Assembly (NCBI GenBank): GCA_903922825.1
Contig: CAIXVE010000018.1
Location: 1 to 59,710, forward strand
From: an uncultured Micrococcales bacterium
GTDB taxonomy: Bacteria > Actinomycetota > Actinomycetes > Actinomycetales > Microbacteriaceae
Length of the DNA stretch: 59,710 nt
Direction: 5' to 3'
The position numbers and the translations under genes were made by a program. Positions 36,424 to 45,546 of the stretch are shown here, piece by piece; position 1 is the first letter of the stretch; each line of letters begins with the position of its first letter. A model generated the notes under the pieces. The model did no database searches. It was not told the DNA's origin and saw only the letters and a list, made by a program, of their open reading frames with translations.

Positions 36424-37482
36424 ATGCCATCAGCATCAGACCGCGATAAAGCGCTAGACACTGCGCTCGCACAGATCGACAAGCAGTTCGGTAAAGGCTC
36501 AGTTATGAGACTAGGTTCAGACGAGCGTGCACCAGTCGAAGTTATTCCAACCGGATCTATAGCCCTGGACGTGGCTCTAGGTATCGGAGGCTTCCCGAAG
36601 GGAAGAATCGTAGAGGTTTACGGTCCAGAATCTTCAGGTAAAACAACAGTTGCCCTCCACGCAATCGCTAACTGCCAGAAGGCAGGTGGAACAGCAGTTT
36701 TCATCGACGCTGAGCACGCACTTGATCCTGAGTATGCAAAAGCGCTAGGCGTTGATATTGATGCACTTTTGGTTAGCCAGCCTGATACCGGTGAACAAGC
36801 CCTTGAAATTGCTGACACTTTGATTCGCTCGGGTTCGATTGACATCATTGTTATTGACTCGGTTGCGGCACTTGTTCCGAGAGCCGAAATCGAAGGTGAT
36901 ATGGGTGATTCACACATGGGTCTTCAGGCTCGCTTGATGTCTCAGGCGCTTCGTAAGTTGACCGGTGTTCTAAACAACACCAAGACAACAGCGATTTTCA
37001 TCAACCAGCTACGCGAAAAAATCGGTGTGTTCTTCGGTTCACCTGAAACTACCGCTGGTGGTAAGGCGTTGAAATTCTATGCGTCAGTTCGTTTGGATGT
37101 TAGAAGAATTGAGACTCTAAAGGATGGCCAGGAAGCAGTTGGTAACCGCACACGCGTAAAGGTTGTAAAAAACAAGATGGCAGCTCCTTTCAAGCAGGCA
37201 GAATTCGACATTATTTACGGTGTTGGAATCTCTCGCGAGGGAAGCCTTTTGGACTTTGGCGTCGAGCAGGAGATTGTTAAGAAATCTGGTGCTTGGTATA
37301 CCTACGAAGGCGAGCAGTTAGGTCAGGGTAAAGAGAATTCTCGTAACTACCTTTTGGATAACCCGGCAGTTGCAGATGAGATTGAACAAAAGATCAAGGC
37401 CAAGCTCGGTATTGGTGTTCCACGTGCAGTCGCAGATCTTCCTGAAGAGGAAACTGTTGACCTGAAAGCTGTTAACGACTAA
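36424..37482 (+). CDS. recA: Recombinase RecA
   Basis: RecA forms filaments on single-stranded DNA, drives strand exchange and triggers LexA self-cleavage. Walker [10 protein letters not shown], Walker [11 protein letters not shown], loop L2 ([23 protein letters not shown]) and the C-terminal domain are intact; the 352-residue length is normal and no intein is present. AAAGGATAAAGAA precedes the ATG. recX follows after 2 nt. Expression is likely LexA-controlled through the upstream box. Confidence 0.98.
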   Translation: MPSASDRDKALDTALAQIDKQFGKGSVMRLGSDERAPVEVIPTGSIALDVALGIGGFPKGRIVEVYGPESSGKTTVALHAIANCQKAGGTAVFIDAEHALDPEYAKALGVDIDALLVSQPDTGEQALEIADTLIRSGSIDIIVIDSVAALVPRAEIEGDMGDSHMGLQARLMSQALRKLTGVLNNTKTTAIFINQLREKIGVFFGSPETTAGGKALKFYASVRLDVRRIETLKDGQEAVGNRTRVKVVKNKMAAPFKQAEFDIIYGVGISREGSLLDFGVEQEIVKKSGAWYTYEGEQLGQGKENSRNYLLDNPAVADEIEQKIKAKLGIGVPRAVADLPEEETVDLKAVND

Positions 37483-37484
37483 CA

Positions 37485-38027
37485 GTGAACATAGACGACG
37501 CCCTCAAAGCTGCTGCTGAAAGCGGGGATAAGCCGAAGTATTCGCTCCGTTCGGTTGATTCCTTAGAAGAAGACGTTCGTCAGGCATTGTTGAAGATGCT
37601 TGAACGAGGCAGTAAACCTTCAAGTGCAATCAGAGCAGCTTTGTTGGCGAAGGAACACCCTGTTGAGATTGTTGACCAATTAATCGAGCGCTTTAAAGAA
37701 GTTGGACTAATCGACGACTTTGCATTGGCCAAAGATTTGGCTGAACGGTTATTTTTGCGCAAATCGCAAGCGAAGAAAGTGATTGCGATGGCACTTCGTG
37801 AAAAGGGCTTTGGAGCTGAAGCAATTGAATACGCCATTGAAGATTTGGATTCGGATGCGGAACTTGAGTCGGCTAAGGCTCTTGCTGCATCAAGGATTGC
37901 GCGAATGTCAGATTTAGATGGTGATGCACGATCCCGAAAGTTAGCTGGATTTCTTAGTCGCAAGGGCTATTCCAGCAGTGTGGTTTGGGCAGCCATCAAG
38001 TACGCCGCGGATCAACGCTCTGCTTAG
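37485..38027 (+). CDS. recX: Recombination regulator RecX
   Basis: RecX binds RecA filaments and limits their activity. The 180-residue protein has the three-helix repeat pattern (VRQALLKMLERGSKPSSAIRAAL, then IDQLIERFKEVGLIDDFALAKDLAERLF, then ARSRKLAGFLSRKGYSSSVVWAAI). It starts with GTG 2 nt after recA, so it is co-transcribed. The N-terminal 30 residues are not conserved. Confidence 0.92.
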   Translation: MNIDDALKAAAESGDKPKYSLRSVDSLEEDVRQALLKMLERGSKPSSAIRAALLAKEHPVEIVDQLIERFKEVGLIDDFALAKDLAERLFLRKSQAKKVIAMALREKGFGAEAIEYAIEDLDSDAELESAKALAASRIARMSDLDGDARSRKLAGFLSRKGYSSSVVWAAIKYAADQRSA

Positions 38028-38041
38028 TTTTATCTAGGCTG

Positions 38042-38054
38042 TAAAATTGGGGGA
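38042..38054 (+). promoter_or_regulatory. -10 box of miaB, leaderless type
   Basis: TAAAAT is followed by 7 nt and the ATG; the variant 12-mer CTAGGCTGTAAA overlaps it. GGGGGA just before the ATG is too close to act as a normal Shine-Dalgarno sequence. Confidence 0.4.
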
Positions 38055-39533
38055 ATGAAGATTAAAGCACGCAGCTATGAGGTTAAGACTTTCGGCTGTC
38101 AAATGAATGTCCACGATAGCGAGCGGCTATCGGGCCTTCTCGAGTCTTCTGGTTACGTTCCTGTGGCTCCGGGGGAAGACGCCGATGTGTTGGTTTTCAA
38201 TACCTGTGCGGTTCGTGAGAATGCCGACAACAAACTTTATGGGAATCTGGGTCAGCTTTTTGAGCGCAAGCAGGACAATCCCGATTTTCAGATAGCGGTT
38301 GGTGGTTGTTTGGCTCAGAAGGACAAGGACACCATTGTTCAAAAAGCACCTTGGGTTGATGTTGTTTTCGGAACACACAACATAGGTTCTCTGCCTGCAC
38401 TTTTGGATAGAGCTAGACACAACACTGAGGCTCAGGTTGAGATTCTCGAAGCCTTAGAGACCTTCCCAAGCGATTTGCCGACTAAGCGCGACTCAATTTA
38501 TGCTGCTTGGGTTTCAATCAGCGTTGGTTGTAATAACACTTGCACGTTTTGTATTGTTCCTAGCTTGAGAGGTAAAGAGAAGGACCGTCGCCCTGGTGAA
38601 ATTCTCGCCGAAATAAAAGCATTGGTTGAGCAAGGGGTTGTAGAAGTTACGCTTTTAGGTCAAAACGTAAACACCTATGGTGTTGAGTTTGGCGATAAGG
38701 GCGCATTTGCAAAATTGCTTAGAGCCTGTGGAGAAATTGAAGGGTTGGAACGAGTTCGTTTCACTAGTCCTCACCCGGCAGCTTTCACTGATGATGTTAT
38801 TCAAGCGATGGCGGAAACCCACAATGTTATGCCGCAACTTCACATGCCTCTGCAGTCGGGTAGCGATCGAATCTTGAAAGAGATGAAACGCAGTTACCGA
38901 AGCGAAAAGTATTTAGGAATTCTTGATCGGGTTCGTGCTGCGATTCCAGACGCAGCTATTTCGACTGACATTATTGTTGGATTTCCAGGAGAGACTGAGG
39001 AAGATTTCCAAGACACACTTAGAGTGATTGAAGCTTCGAGATTTTCTATCGTCTACACATTCCAGTATTCGATTCGTCCTGGCACTCCTGCAGCGCAGTT
39101 CCCAGATCAACTTCCTAAGGAGGTCGTTCAAGAGCGTTATGAAAGACTTTTGGAAGTTGTCAATCAAATCGCTTGGGATGAGAACAAACTTCAGATTGGC
39201 AAACGCGTTGAAGTTCTAATCGGTAACAATTCAGGTCGAAAAGATGATAGAACCAATCGCTTGACCGGTCGCGCACGAGATAACCGTTTGGTGCACATCG
39301 ATTGGAATAGTGACGCTACGCCACCGCGTCCAGGTGATCTGCTTTGGGCAACAGTTACAGATGCTAAACCTTATTTCTTAATTGCTGAAGCTGGAGCTAA
39401 GCCTGAATTTAAGAGGACTAAGGCAGGGGATGTATTTGAAACCCAGGATGCTTCAAGCTGCGATGTTCCGGTAGTGGCAAGTTCGCCTAAGGGCGCAATC
39501 GGGTTGAGTGTTTCGGTCAAGAGTAATTCTTAG
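38055..39533 (+). CDS. miaB: tRNA-2-methylthio-N6-dimethylallyladenosine synthase MiaB
   Basis: MiaB is a radical-SAM methylthiotransferase that acts on i6A37 in tRNA, the product of the adjacent miaA. The N-terminal UPF0004 domain shows [12 protein letters not shown] with further cysteines in [10 protein letters not shown] and VGGCLAQ for the auxiliary cluster; the radical-SAM motif CNNTCTFC follows; a TRAM domain lies near the C-terminus ([21 protein letters not shown]). About 45 extra C-terminal residues follow TRAM. The stop abuts the miaA start. Confidence 0.95.
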   Translation: MKIKARSYEVKTFGCQMNVHDSERLSGLLESSGYVPVAPGEDADVLVFNTCAVRENADNKLYGNLGQLFERKQDNPDFQIAVGGCLAQKDKDTIVQKAPWVDVVFGTHNIGSLPALLDRARHNTEAQVEILEALETFPSDLPTKRDSIYAAWVSISVGCNNTCTFCIVPSLRGKEKDRRPGEILAEIKALVEQGVVEVTLLGQNVNTYGVEFGDKGAFAKLLRACGEIEGLERVRFTSPHPAAFTDDVIQAMAETHNVMPQLHMPLQSGSDRILKEMKRSYRSEKYLGILDRVRAAIPDAAISTDIIVGFPGETEEDFQDTLRVIEASRFSIVYTFQYSIRPGTPAAQFPDQLPKEVVQERYERLLEVVNQIAWDENKLQIGKRVEVLIGNNSGRKDDRTNRLTGRARDNRLVHIDWNSDATPPRPGDLLWATVTDAKPYFLIAEAGAKPEFKRTKAGDVFETQDASSCDVPVVASSPKGAIGLSVSVKSNS

Positions 39534-40472
39534 ATGTCTGATAAGCCCAAATTCATTTCAGTGGTTGGCCCTACTGGCTCAGGAAAAAGTGCACTCGCGC
39601 TAACTCTGATTCACGATCTTGCTAGCCGGGGAATCAAGGCTGAGGTAATTAATGCAGATGCCATGCAGTTTTACAAAGGCATGGATATTGGAACTGCAAA
39701 GCTTTCAATCGAAGAGAGAGAAGGGGTCGAACATCACCTTCTGGACTGGCTTGATATCAGCCAAGAGAGCACGGCCGCTAACTATCAGGTGAAGGGAAGA
39801 GCCAAGATTGATGAGCTTCTCTCGAGGGGGGTTCTTCCAGTGGTTGTTGGCGGTTCGATGCTCTACATCGCATCACTGCTGAACACTTTTGAGTTTCCTG
39901 GACGTGATGAGGATTTACGTGCGGATCTTGAACAAGAACTTATCGATAAAGGCCCTATCTACATGCATGAGAAGTTAGCAAAGTTGGATGCACTGGCAGC
40001 GAGCCGAATTGAACCTAATAATGGTAGAAGAACTGTTAGGGCACTCGAGATAGTTCTAATTACTGGTGAACCTTTCGCCGCATCGCTGCCTGATCAGTTT
40101 GTTTCTTATTTGCCTAATCTGCAGATTGGTTTGAATTCAGAACGTGAGCATTTGGTTCAACGCCTGGCTAAACGAGTTGAGTTGATGTGGGAAAAGGGAT
40201 TGGTCGGTGAAGTTAACGGACTGCTGGAGAAGGGTCTTCGTTCCTCTAAAACGTCAAGTCAGGCAATCGGTTATTCTCAGGCTTTAGCGCAATTGGATGG
40301 GGAACTCACTGAACAGGAAGCGATTGATCAAACCATCCAGCTCACCCAGAGATATGCCAGAAGACAAATGTCATGGTTCCGAAGAGATCCAAGGATCAAC
40401 TGGTTTGATTACCAGAACGAGCATTTAGTTTCTGGTGTTGAAGCCTTGGTTTTTCAAGCCTTAGAAGTTTAG
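39534..40472 (+). CDS. miaA: tRNA dimethylallyltransferase MiaA
   Basis: MiaA transfers a dimethylallyl group to A37 of tRNAs reading UNN codons. The P-loop GPTGSGKSALA, DAMQFYKGMDIGTAK and the GGRR-type NNGRRTVRALE motif are present. At 312 residues it is of normal length. Its ATG follows the miaB stop without a gap, so the two modification enzymes are made together. Confidence 0.95.
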   Translation: MSDKPKFISVVGPTGSGKSALALTLIHDLASRGIKAEVINADAMQFYKGMDIGTAKLSIEEREGVEHHLLDWLDISQESTAANYQVKGRAKIDELLSRGVLPVVVGGSMLYIASLLNTFEFPGRDEDLRADLEQELIDKGPIYMHEKLAKLDALAASRIEPNNGRRTVRALEIVLITGEPFAASLPDQFVSYLPNLQIGLNSEREHLVQRLAKRVELMWEKGLVGEVNGLLEKGLRSSKTSSQAIGYSQALAQLDGELTEQEAIDQTIQLTQRYARRQMSWFRRDPRINWFDYQNEHLVSGVEALVFQALEV

Positions 40473-40477
40473 ACAAG

Positions 40478-40489
40478 TAGGCTTGAACC
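40478..40489 (+). promoter_or_regulatory. -10 box of dapF, leaderless type
   Basis: TAGGCT is followed by 6 nt and the dapF ATG; no Shine-Dalgarno sequence is present. Confidence 0.5.
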
Positions 40490-41365
40490 ATGGCAAAAAT
40501 CTCATTCACTAAGGGCAATGGAACAGGCAATGACTTTGTTCTGGTCTTTGACCCAAACAATGAGCTTGTAATTGATGAGAAGCAAGTTGCCAAGATTTGC
40601 GATCGCCACTTAGGCATTGGCGCTGATGGCTTGATTCGAATTGTGCCTTCTAAAGATGTTCCTGAAGGTGAAGCCATTCTCGCTGAAGAACCGAATGCGT
40701 ATTGGTTCATGGATTATAGAAATGCCGATGGTTCAATTGCTGAGATGTGTGGCAATGGTATCCGAGTCTTTGCAAGGTACCTTACGGACAGAGTTGGGGT
40801 TCAGCTTGCTGAAAGTGAAACCCTCCACGTTGGCACAAGGTCCGGAGTTAAGGACATTCAACGAAACACAGCGGGGTTTGTAGTTGACATGGGTAGATGG
40901 CGTCCAGAGGCTGATGATGTTCTTGTGAAAACCAATGGCATGGATGTGCCAAGACCTGGTCAAGGAATCAACGTTGGTAACCCACACGTTGTTGTTGCTC
41001 TTGCTTCGAACGAAGAACTCAAAGAACTTGATCTGAATCAACTACCCAAATTGAATCCAGCACCTGAGTATGGTGCGAATGTTGAATTTGTAGTTCCAAA
41101 TGAACCGCTAGTGGCTAATGGCGTCGGTCGAATCAGCATGCGCGTTTATGAGCGTGGTGTTGGAGAAACGCTTTCATGTGGAACTGGAATTGTTGCTGCA
41201 GCGTTGGCAACGAGATTGTGGGCTGGAGCAGATGCACCTAATCATTGGATTGTTCAAGTTCCAGGCGGATCTTGCGGCGTTAGAATGTTTGCCACTGAAG
41301 AAGGGGAACATGTTGGTCTGAGCGGACCAGCTGAACTAACTTTCGATGGGGAATACGAACTTTAG
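40490..41365 (+). CDS. dapF: Diaminopimelate epimerase
   Basis: DapF converts LL-DAP to meso-DAP for lysine and cell wall. Both catalytic cysteines are visible, in [15 protein letters not shown] and [14 protein letters not shown]. The N-terminus [12 protein letters not shown] is typical. Length is 291 residues. Its 3' end overlaps the convergent methyltransferase gene in a shared TTAG. Confidence 0.97.
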   Translation: MAKISFTKGNGTGNDFVLVFDPNNELVIDEKQVAKICDRHLGIGADGLIRIVPSKDVPEGEAILAEEPNAYWFMDYRNADGSIAEMCGNGIRVFARYLTDRVGVQLAESETLHVGTRSGVKDIQRNTAGFVVDMGRWRPEADDVLVKTNGMDVPRPGQGINVGNPHVVVALASNEELKELDLNQLPKLNPAPEYGANVEFVVPNEPLVANGVGRISMRVYERGVGETLSCGTGIVAAALATRLWAGADAPNHWIVQVPGGSCGVRMFATEEGEHVGLSGPAELTFDGEYEL

Positions 41366-41967
41366 TTTTTGATTACCGAGATAATTCTGAAACCTTTGCT
41401 GGTTTCAATTCTTTCTGTCGAGAACTCCTTGAACTCATCCTGCAACCACTTCTGAAGTGAGTCCGCACCAAGGTTCTTTTGAACTACTAGCAGTGCTTCG
41501 GATTTTGATTTCAATCTTGGTAGCCAGCTTTGCATAATCTCGTGAAGTACTACTTTGCCAACTCTGATAGGAGGATTTGACCAAATTCCATCAAATTGAA
41601 TCTCTGTAGGTAAATCTTCAGGAGTTGTGATGATGATGTTATTAACACCAAGCCTCTCAGCGTTGATTCGGGTTAGTTCAAGACTTCGCTGGTTCACATC
41701 AATTGCGTAAATGGTTGAAGCTGGGGAAGCTAATGCAAGAGCAAGAGAAATTGGCCCCCAACCACAACCGATGTCCAACAGAGTTGAGTTAGGTTCCATT
41801 TCATTTATGTGTTTTAGCAGTACTGAAGTTCCCTGATCAATGTGATCTGGGCTGAAAACGTTACCAGCAGTGACCACTTTGTATTTCGTATCAAAGAGTT
41901 CAATGTTTATCTCTTTAGTTTTGAACTCGCCTTCAGGCTGTTCTGAGAAGTAGTGATTGGTGGACAC
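41362..41967 (-). CDS. RsmC-like class I SAM-dependent methyltransferase
   Basis: A 201-residue methyltransferase with SAM motif [17 protein letters not shown], acidic loop [20 protein letters not shown] and the catalytic NPPIR motif, which marks enzymes methylating exocyclic amino groups of guanine or adenine in RNA. It resembles the C-terminal half of 16S rRNA G1207 methyltransferase RsmC, and short single-domain relatives are common in Gram-positives. The exact RNA target is unknown. It starts with GTG and is predicted leaderless. Confidence 0.85.
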   Translation of the reverse strand: MSTNHYFSEQPEGEFKTKEINIELFDTKYKVVTAGNVFSPDHIDQGTSVLLKHINEMEPNSTLLDIGCGWGPISLALALASPASTIYAIDVNQRSLELTRINAERLGVNNIIITTPEDLPTEIQFDGIWSNPPIRVGKVVLHEIMQSWLPRLKSKSEALLVVQKNLGADSLQKWLQDEFKEFSTERIETSKGFRIISVIKN

Positions 41968-41980
41968 TCAACAAACTTTA
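41968..41980 (-). promoter_or_regulatory. -10 box of the RsmC-like gene, leaderless type
   Basis: On the minus strand TAAAGT lies 7 nt before the GTG start, without a Shine-Dalgarno sequence. Confidence 0.45.
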
Positions 41981-41992
41981 CCCCAGTGAAGG

Positions 41993-41998
41993 TAGTCT
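41993..41998 (+). promoter_or_regulatory. -10 box of hflX
   Basis: TAGTCT lies 10 nt before the ATG, so the predicted leader is only a few bases. It overlaps the divergent promoter region of the RsmC-like gene. Confidence 0.4.
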
Positions 41999-42008
41999 TG
42001 AAATAGAC

Positions 42009-43478
42009 ATGGCTGAAAATGAGATAGAACAAAATGATGAGGTCGTCCAACGCATCCTCAAGCGCGATGCTCGTGCTCAAGCTCTAGGAGTCCCGGATCA
42101 AATTCCAAATGAATTTGATGGTGATCAGCAAGACCTAGCTGATCGTGCAGCGCTGCAGAGAGTACCTGGACTTTCGACTCAGCTTCAAGACATCACTGAG
42201 GTTGAATACCGCGAACTTCAACTTGAGAAAGTTGTGTTGATAGGCATCTGGGGTGAGAACTCTCAGATTGAGGCAGAGAACTCACTGCACGAACTTATGG
42301 CGCTCGCAGAAACCGCAGGTGCTCAAGTTTTAGATGGTTTGCTGCAGCGAAGATATCATCCCGATCCAGCAACCTACCTGGGTAAAGGTAAGGCTCAGGA
42401 ACTTAAAGACTTAGTTCAAGCGCTAGGCGCAGACACAGTTGTTGCTGACACTGAATTAGCACCATCACAACGACGTTCTCTGGAAGATGTTGTCAAGGTG
42501 AAAGTTATTGACCGAACCGCAATCATTCTTGAAATATTCGCTCAACATGCAAAATCTCGTGAGGGTAAAGCCCAGGTCGAGTTAGCTCAACTTGAGTATT
42601 TGTTGCCACGCCTTCGTGGTTGGGGTGAGTCTATGTCTCGTCAAGCCGGTGGTCGCGCCGCTGGAGGTGAAGGTATTGGTTCTCGAGGTCCAGGTGAAAC
42701 CAAGATTGAGCTTGACCGTAGGCGAATAAATACCCGCATGGCAAAGCTTCGCAAACAAATAGTAGCTATGAAACCAGCTCGTGAAACTAAAAGAGCAAAC
42801 AGAAACCGAACACAGATTCCTAGCGTTGCAATAGCTGGCTACACAAACGCAGGTAAATCTTCTCTGCTGAACAGGCTTACTTCCGCCGGAGTGCTAGTTC
42901 AGAATGCTCTCTTCGCAACGCTTGATCCGACTGTTCGTCACTATAAGACGCCGGACGGTAGGGAATACACACTGTCTGACACCGTTGGGTTTGTGAGAAA
43001 TCTTCCGCATCAATTAGTTGAAGCGTTTAGGTCAACGTTGGAAGAAATCGGGGATAGCGACCTGATTTTGCATGTTGTTGACGCATCACATCCAGATCCT
43101 GGCTCTCAGATTGAAACAGTTAGAAAAGTAATCTCTGAAGTAGATGCCCATGATGTGAGGGAGATTATTGTGTTCAACAAGGTGGACCTAGTTGATCAAA
43201 CAACCATCGTGGCACTGCGTTCGCTTGCGCCAAGTTCTATTTTTGTTTCAAGTAGAACGGGAGAAGGATTCGATGAGCTGCAAAAAGTTATTGCAGAAAA
43301 TTTGCCTCGACCAAATGTTTTCGTTAAAGCTCTTGTTCCATACAACAGGGGAGAACTTGTTTCTAGGATGCATTTGAACTCTGAAATTCAAAAACTTGAA
43401 TACAAAGAAGATGGAACTTATGTTGAAGCTTTAGTCAGGGAAGATCTAGCTGCAGAGCTGAAACCTTATCTGGTTTAG
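42009..43478 (+). CDS. hflX: GTPase HflX
   Basis: A 489-residue ribosome-associated GTPase; the family splits or rescues stalled ribosomes under stress. The N-terminal HflX domain contains RRYHPDPATYLGKGKAQEL, followed by a glycine-rich segment (RQAGGRAAGGEGIGSRGPGETK). The G domain has GYTNAGKSSLLN, DTVGFVRNLPH and NKVD. The extra N-terminal 60 residues are usual in actinobacteria. It converges on lexA with a 4-nt overlap and no terminator. Confidence 0.95.
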   Translation: MAENEIEQNDEVVQRILKRDARAQALGVPDQIPNEFDGDQQDLADRAALQRVPGLSTQLQDITEVEYRELQLEKVVLIGIWGENSQIEAENSLHELMALAETAGAQVLDGLLQRRYHPDPATYLGKGKAQELKDLVQALGADTVVADTELAPSQRRSLEDVVKVKVIDRTAIILEIFAQHAKSREGKAQVELAQLEYLLPRLRGWGESMSRQAGGRAAGGEGIGSRGPGETKIELDRRRINTRMAKLRKQIVAMKPARETKRANRNRTQIPSVAIAGYTNAGKSSLLNRLTSAGVLVQNALFATLDPTVRHYKTPDGREYTLSDTVGFVRNLPHQLVEAFRSTLEEIGDSDLILHVVDASHPDPGSQIETVRKVISEVDAHDVREIIVFNKVDLVDQTTIVALRSLAPSSIFVSSRTGEGFDELQKVIAENLPRPNVFVKALVPYNRGELVSRMHLNSEIQKLEYKEDGTYVEALVREDLAAELKPYLV

Positions 43479-44128
43479 ACCTTACGTAAAACAGTTACGA
43501 CTTTACCCATAATCTTTGCGTGCGTTCCATCAATAGGCTCGAATGCGCTGTTGCGAGGAAGCAACCAAGTCTTACCATCTCGTTGTCTGAAAGCTTTAAC
43601 CGTTGCTTCACCGTCAAGCTCTGCTGCAACTATGTCCCCGGTGTCTGCATTGTTTTGTTTACGAACCACAACCCAGTCGCCATCGCAGATTTGGGCATCA
43701 ATCATCGATTCTCCGACTACCTTGAGCATAAAGAGTTCACCGGAACCGACGAGATCAAGTGGAAGAGGGTAGTAGCCGTCTACATTTTCTTCAGCGGTGA
43801 GAGGGATACCGGCTGCAATTCGACCAACCATTGGTATAACAACCGAAGCAGATCTAGGAGCGGCGTTTTCGGATGCAGGTGAATCATCCCAGTCGTCTAT
43901 GTTGATCAGAATCTCGGTATTGCGAGAAGTGTTGCCTTCGCGACGGATGTAACCCTTTTCCTCGAGGTTCTCAAGCTGATAGGCGATGCTCGCTACTGAA
44001 CTGAGTCCAACTTTTTCGGCGATTTCACGCATCGACGGAATTATGCCTCGGTGAGCTTTGCTCTGCATGATCACCTGGAGGATTGCAGTCTGGATTTCGG
44101 TTAGTGAGTCAGAGGAGCGCTTAGCCAT
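43475..44128 (-). CDS. lexA: SOS repressor LexA
   Basis: The 217-residue repressor has an N-terminal winged helix (RGIIPSMREIAEKVGLSSVASIAYQLENLEEKGYI) and a C-terminal autoprotease. The cleavage bond is Ala-Gly in VGRIAAGIP, the nucleophile Ser is in GESMID, and the general-base Lys is in EATVKAF, so RecA-stimulated self-cleavage should work. GGAAAGG precedes the ATG. It shares a 213-nt upstream gap with the divergent LysM gene, where a perfect SOS box lies. Confidence 0.97.
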   Translation of the reverse strand: MAKRSSDSLTEIQTAILQVIMQSKAHRGIIPSMREIAEKVGLSSVASIAYQLENLEEKGYIRREGNTSRNTEILINIDDWDDSPASENAAPRSASVVIPMVGRIAAGIPLTAEENVDGYYPLPLDLVGSGELFMLKVVGESMIDAQICDGDWVVVRKQNNADTGDIVAAELDGEATVKAFRQRDGKTWLLPRNSAFEPIDGTHAKIMGKVVTVLRKV

Positions 44129-44214
44129 GTCTGCCTTTCCGCTCCTAGGAAGTAGTCCATAAGAAGCAAATGTCGGTGGTTCCTACTTGAATAGCTCAAG
44201 AGGTAACTATCGCA

Positions 44215-44243
44215 AATCTATTCGGTTTTCTTTCAAAAATCAA
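44215..44243 (-). promoter_or_regulatory. lexA promoter
   Basis: On the minus strand TTGATT and TAGATT are separated by 17 nt, which gives a leader of about 80 nt. Confidence 0.5.
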
Positions 44244-44272
44244 ACACATTTACGAGAAAAAACTCAAAATGA

Positions 44273-44302
44273 TTGACAATTTTGTTCAAATAGGCGTAAT
44301 CT
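44273..44302 (+). promoter_or_regulatory. Promoter of the LysM gene
   Basis: Consensus TTGACA, 18 nt, TAATCT. The start point would fall about 5 nt upstream of the SOS box. Confidence 0.6.
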
Positions 44303-44313
44303 TGTTCGTATTA

Positions 44314-44325
44314 GAACAAATGTTC
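44314..44325. promoter_or_regulatory. LexA-binding SOS box
   Basis: GAACAAATGTTC is a perfect GAAC-N4-GTTC site. A second inverted repeat, TTGTTC-GTATTA-GAACAA (44302-44319), shares its left half. The site lies just downstream of the LysM-gene start point, suited to blocking transcription, and may also serve lexA. Confidence 0.85.
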
Positions 44326-44341
44326 GAAGAAAGGTACTCAG

Positions 44342-44749
44342 ATGTCAGCTCAAATCATTGAATTCCCAATGGACAGAGTAAAGCCAGTAAGTGCTTCGAT
44401 AGCGAGAACTTCTCGCCAGGTTAGGTACGAGAATCAGGCAGCGCCTCGGGTGAACTATTTCCGCGTTGCTATGTTCTGGCTGGTTGTTTTGGGTTTGATC
44501 TACGCGATGCTTTCTTCTACTTTTGGTGCTGGGCAATCAGCTCAGGCCACAAACACTAGTCCTGTCGCAAGTCAGTCCGGCCACTTCAAATACGTGACTG
44601 TCATGCAAGGAGACACGATGTGGAGTCTTGCGAGCCGCTATGCACCAGATCGTGACTCTTGGAGTTTCATTTCTGATGTTATGGCTCTAAATAACCTAAG
44701 TGACAGCTTGCTTAGCCCTGGTCAAAGATTAGCTTTACCTAAGAACTAG
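44342..44749 (+). CDS. LysM-domain membrane protein, probable SOS-induced cell-division inhibitor (YneA/DivS/Rv2719c type)
   Basis: A 135-residue protein with a cytoplasmic tail of about 40 residues, one membrane span (AMFWLVVLGLIYAMLSSTF) and an extracytoplasmic LysM domain (VTVMQGDTMWSLASRY to LSPGQRLALPKN) that should bind peptidoglycan. Divergence from lexA, an SOS box on its promoter and this topology match B. subtilis YneA and the lexA-divergent genes of Mycobacterium (Rv2719c) and Corynebacterium (divS), which delay division during DNA damage. Sequence similarity to those proteins is limited to LysM, so function is inferred from context. GAAAGG precedes the ATG. Confidence 0.8.
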   Translation: MSAQIIEFPMDRVKPVSASIARTSRQVRYENQAAPRVNYFRVAMFWLVVLGLIYAMLSSTFGAGQSAQATNTSPVASQSGHFKYVTVMQGDTMWSLASRYAPDRDSWSFISDVMALNNLSDSLLSPGQRLALPKN

Positions 44750-44773
44750 CTTCAGGTTTCGGCTTCGAGCGAT

Positions 44774-44793
44774 GGGATAATTGAACAATTCCC
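44774..44793 (+). terminator. Weak hairpin after the LysM gene
   Basis: GGGA-(TA)-ATTG pairs with CAATTCCC around AA and is followed by TCTTTTG. GATAAT within it could also be a -10 box for hisA. Confidence 0.35.
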
Positions 44794-44817
44794 TCTTTTG
44801 AGATTTAGGTGGACCTC

Positions 44818-45546
44818 ATGGCCAATCAGCTTCAGTTGCTTCCAGCAATTGATATCTCAAACGGAAGTTCTGTTCGGCTTAGCCAGAACAAAATTGATAA
44901 AAACATCGAATACGGTTCCCCTCTCGAAGTGGCTCAGGATTTTGTTAATCAAGGGGCAAGTTGGATTCATTTAGTTGACTTGGATCAGGCTTTTGGAAGT
45001 GGCGACAACCGCATCTTGATCTCGGAAGTTATTGAAACCCAGAAGAACGTGAAAATTCAACTTTCAGGTGGAATAAAGAACCAAGAAACATTGGACTTTG
45101 CGGTCTCGAGTGGAGCAGAAAGATTCAATCTGAGTACTGGAGCCTTGATTGATTTGGATTGGGTGGCGAAAGTTATATCAGAGCACGGATCACGTGCGGT
45201 TATCGGTCTTGATGTTTTGGGTGATGAGCTAGTGGCAAGAGGGGAAACTGTCCAAGCAGGGAAGATCTTTGAAGTCTTAGATAAATTAGAGTCTTTCGGA
45301 GCCCAAAGATATTTGGTCACAGACGTTAGCAAAGACGGAATGCTTCTTGGTCCGAACATTGAATTATTGAAGGCTGTTCTCGACAAAACTGAAAAGCCTG
45401 TTTTAGCTTCTGGCGGAGTATCTTCATTGCAGGATATCGAGGAACTCAAAGCGTTGGTTTCGTTGGGTCTTGAAGGCTTGGTGCTCGGTAAGGCTTTGTA
45501 TGAAGGTAATTTCACACTTACCCAGGCTTTGGAAATTGCTGGCTAA
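44818..45546 (+). CDS. hisA: Phosphoribosyl isomerase A (HisA, possibly bifunctional PriA)
   Basis: A 242-residue TIM barrel catalysing the ProFAR isomerisation in histidine synthesis. Catalytic aspartates lie in LPAIDIS and in YLVTDVSKDGMLLGP; phosphate-binding loops are LSGGIKN and ASGGVSS. In many actinobacteria the same protein (PriA) also performs the TrpF step of tryptophan synthesis; sequence reading alone does not decide this. The ATG at 44818 with AGGTGG 8 nt upstream is used rather than the GTG at 44809 in the track. No other his genes are nearby. Confidence 0.92.
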   Translation: MANQLQLLPAIDISNGSSVRLSQNKIDKNIEYGSPLEVAQDFVNQGASWIHLVDLDQAFGSGDNRILISEVIETQKNVKIQLSGGIKNQETLDFAVSSGAERFNLSTGALIDLDWVAKVISEHGSRAVIGLDVLGDELVARGETVQAGKIFEVLDKLESFGAQRYLVTDVSKDGMLLGPNIELLKAVLDKTEKPVLASGGVSSLQDIEELKALVSLGLEGLVLGKALYEGNFTLTQALEIAG

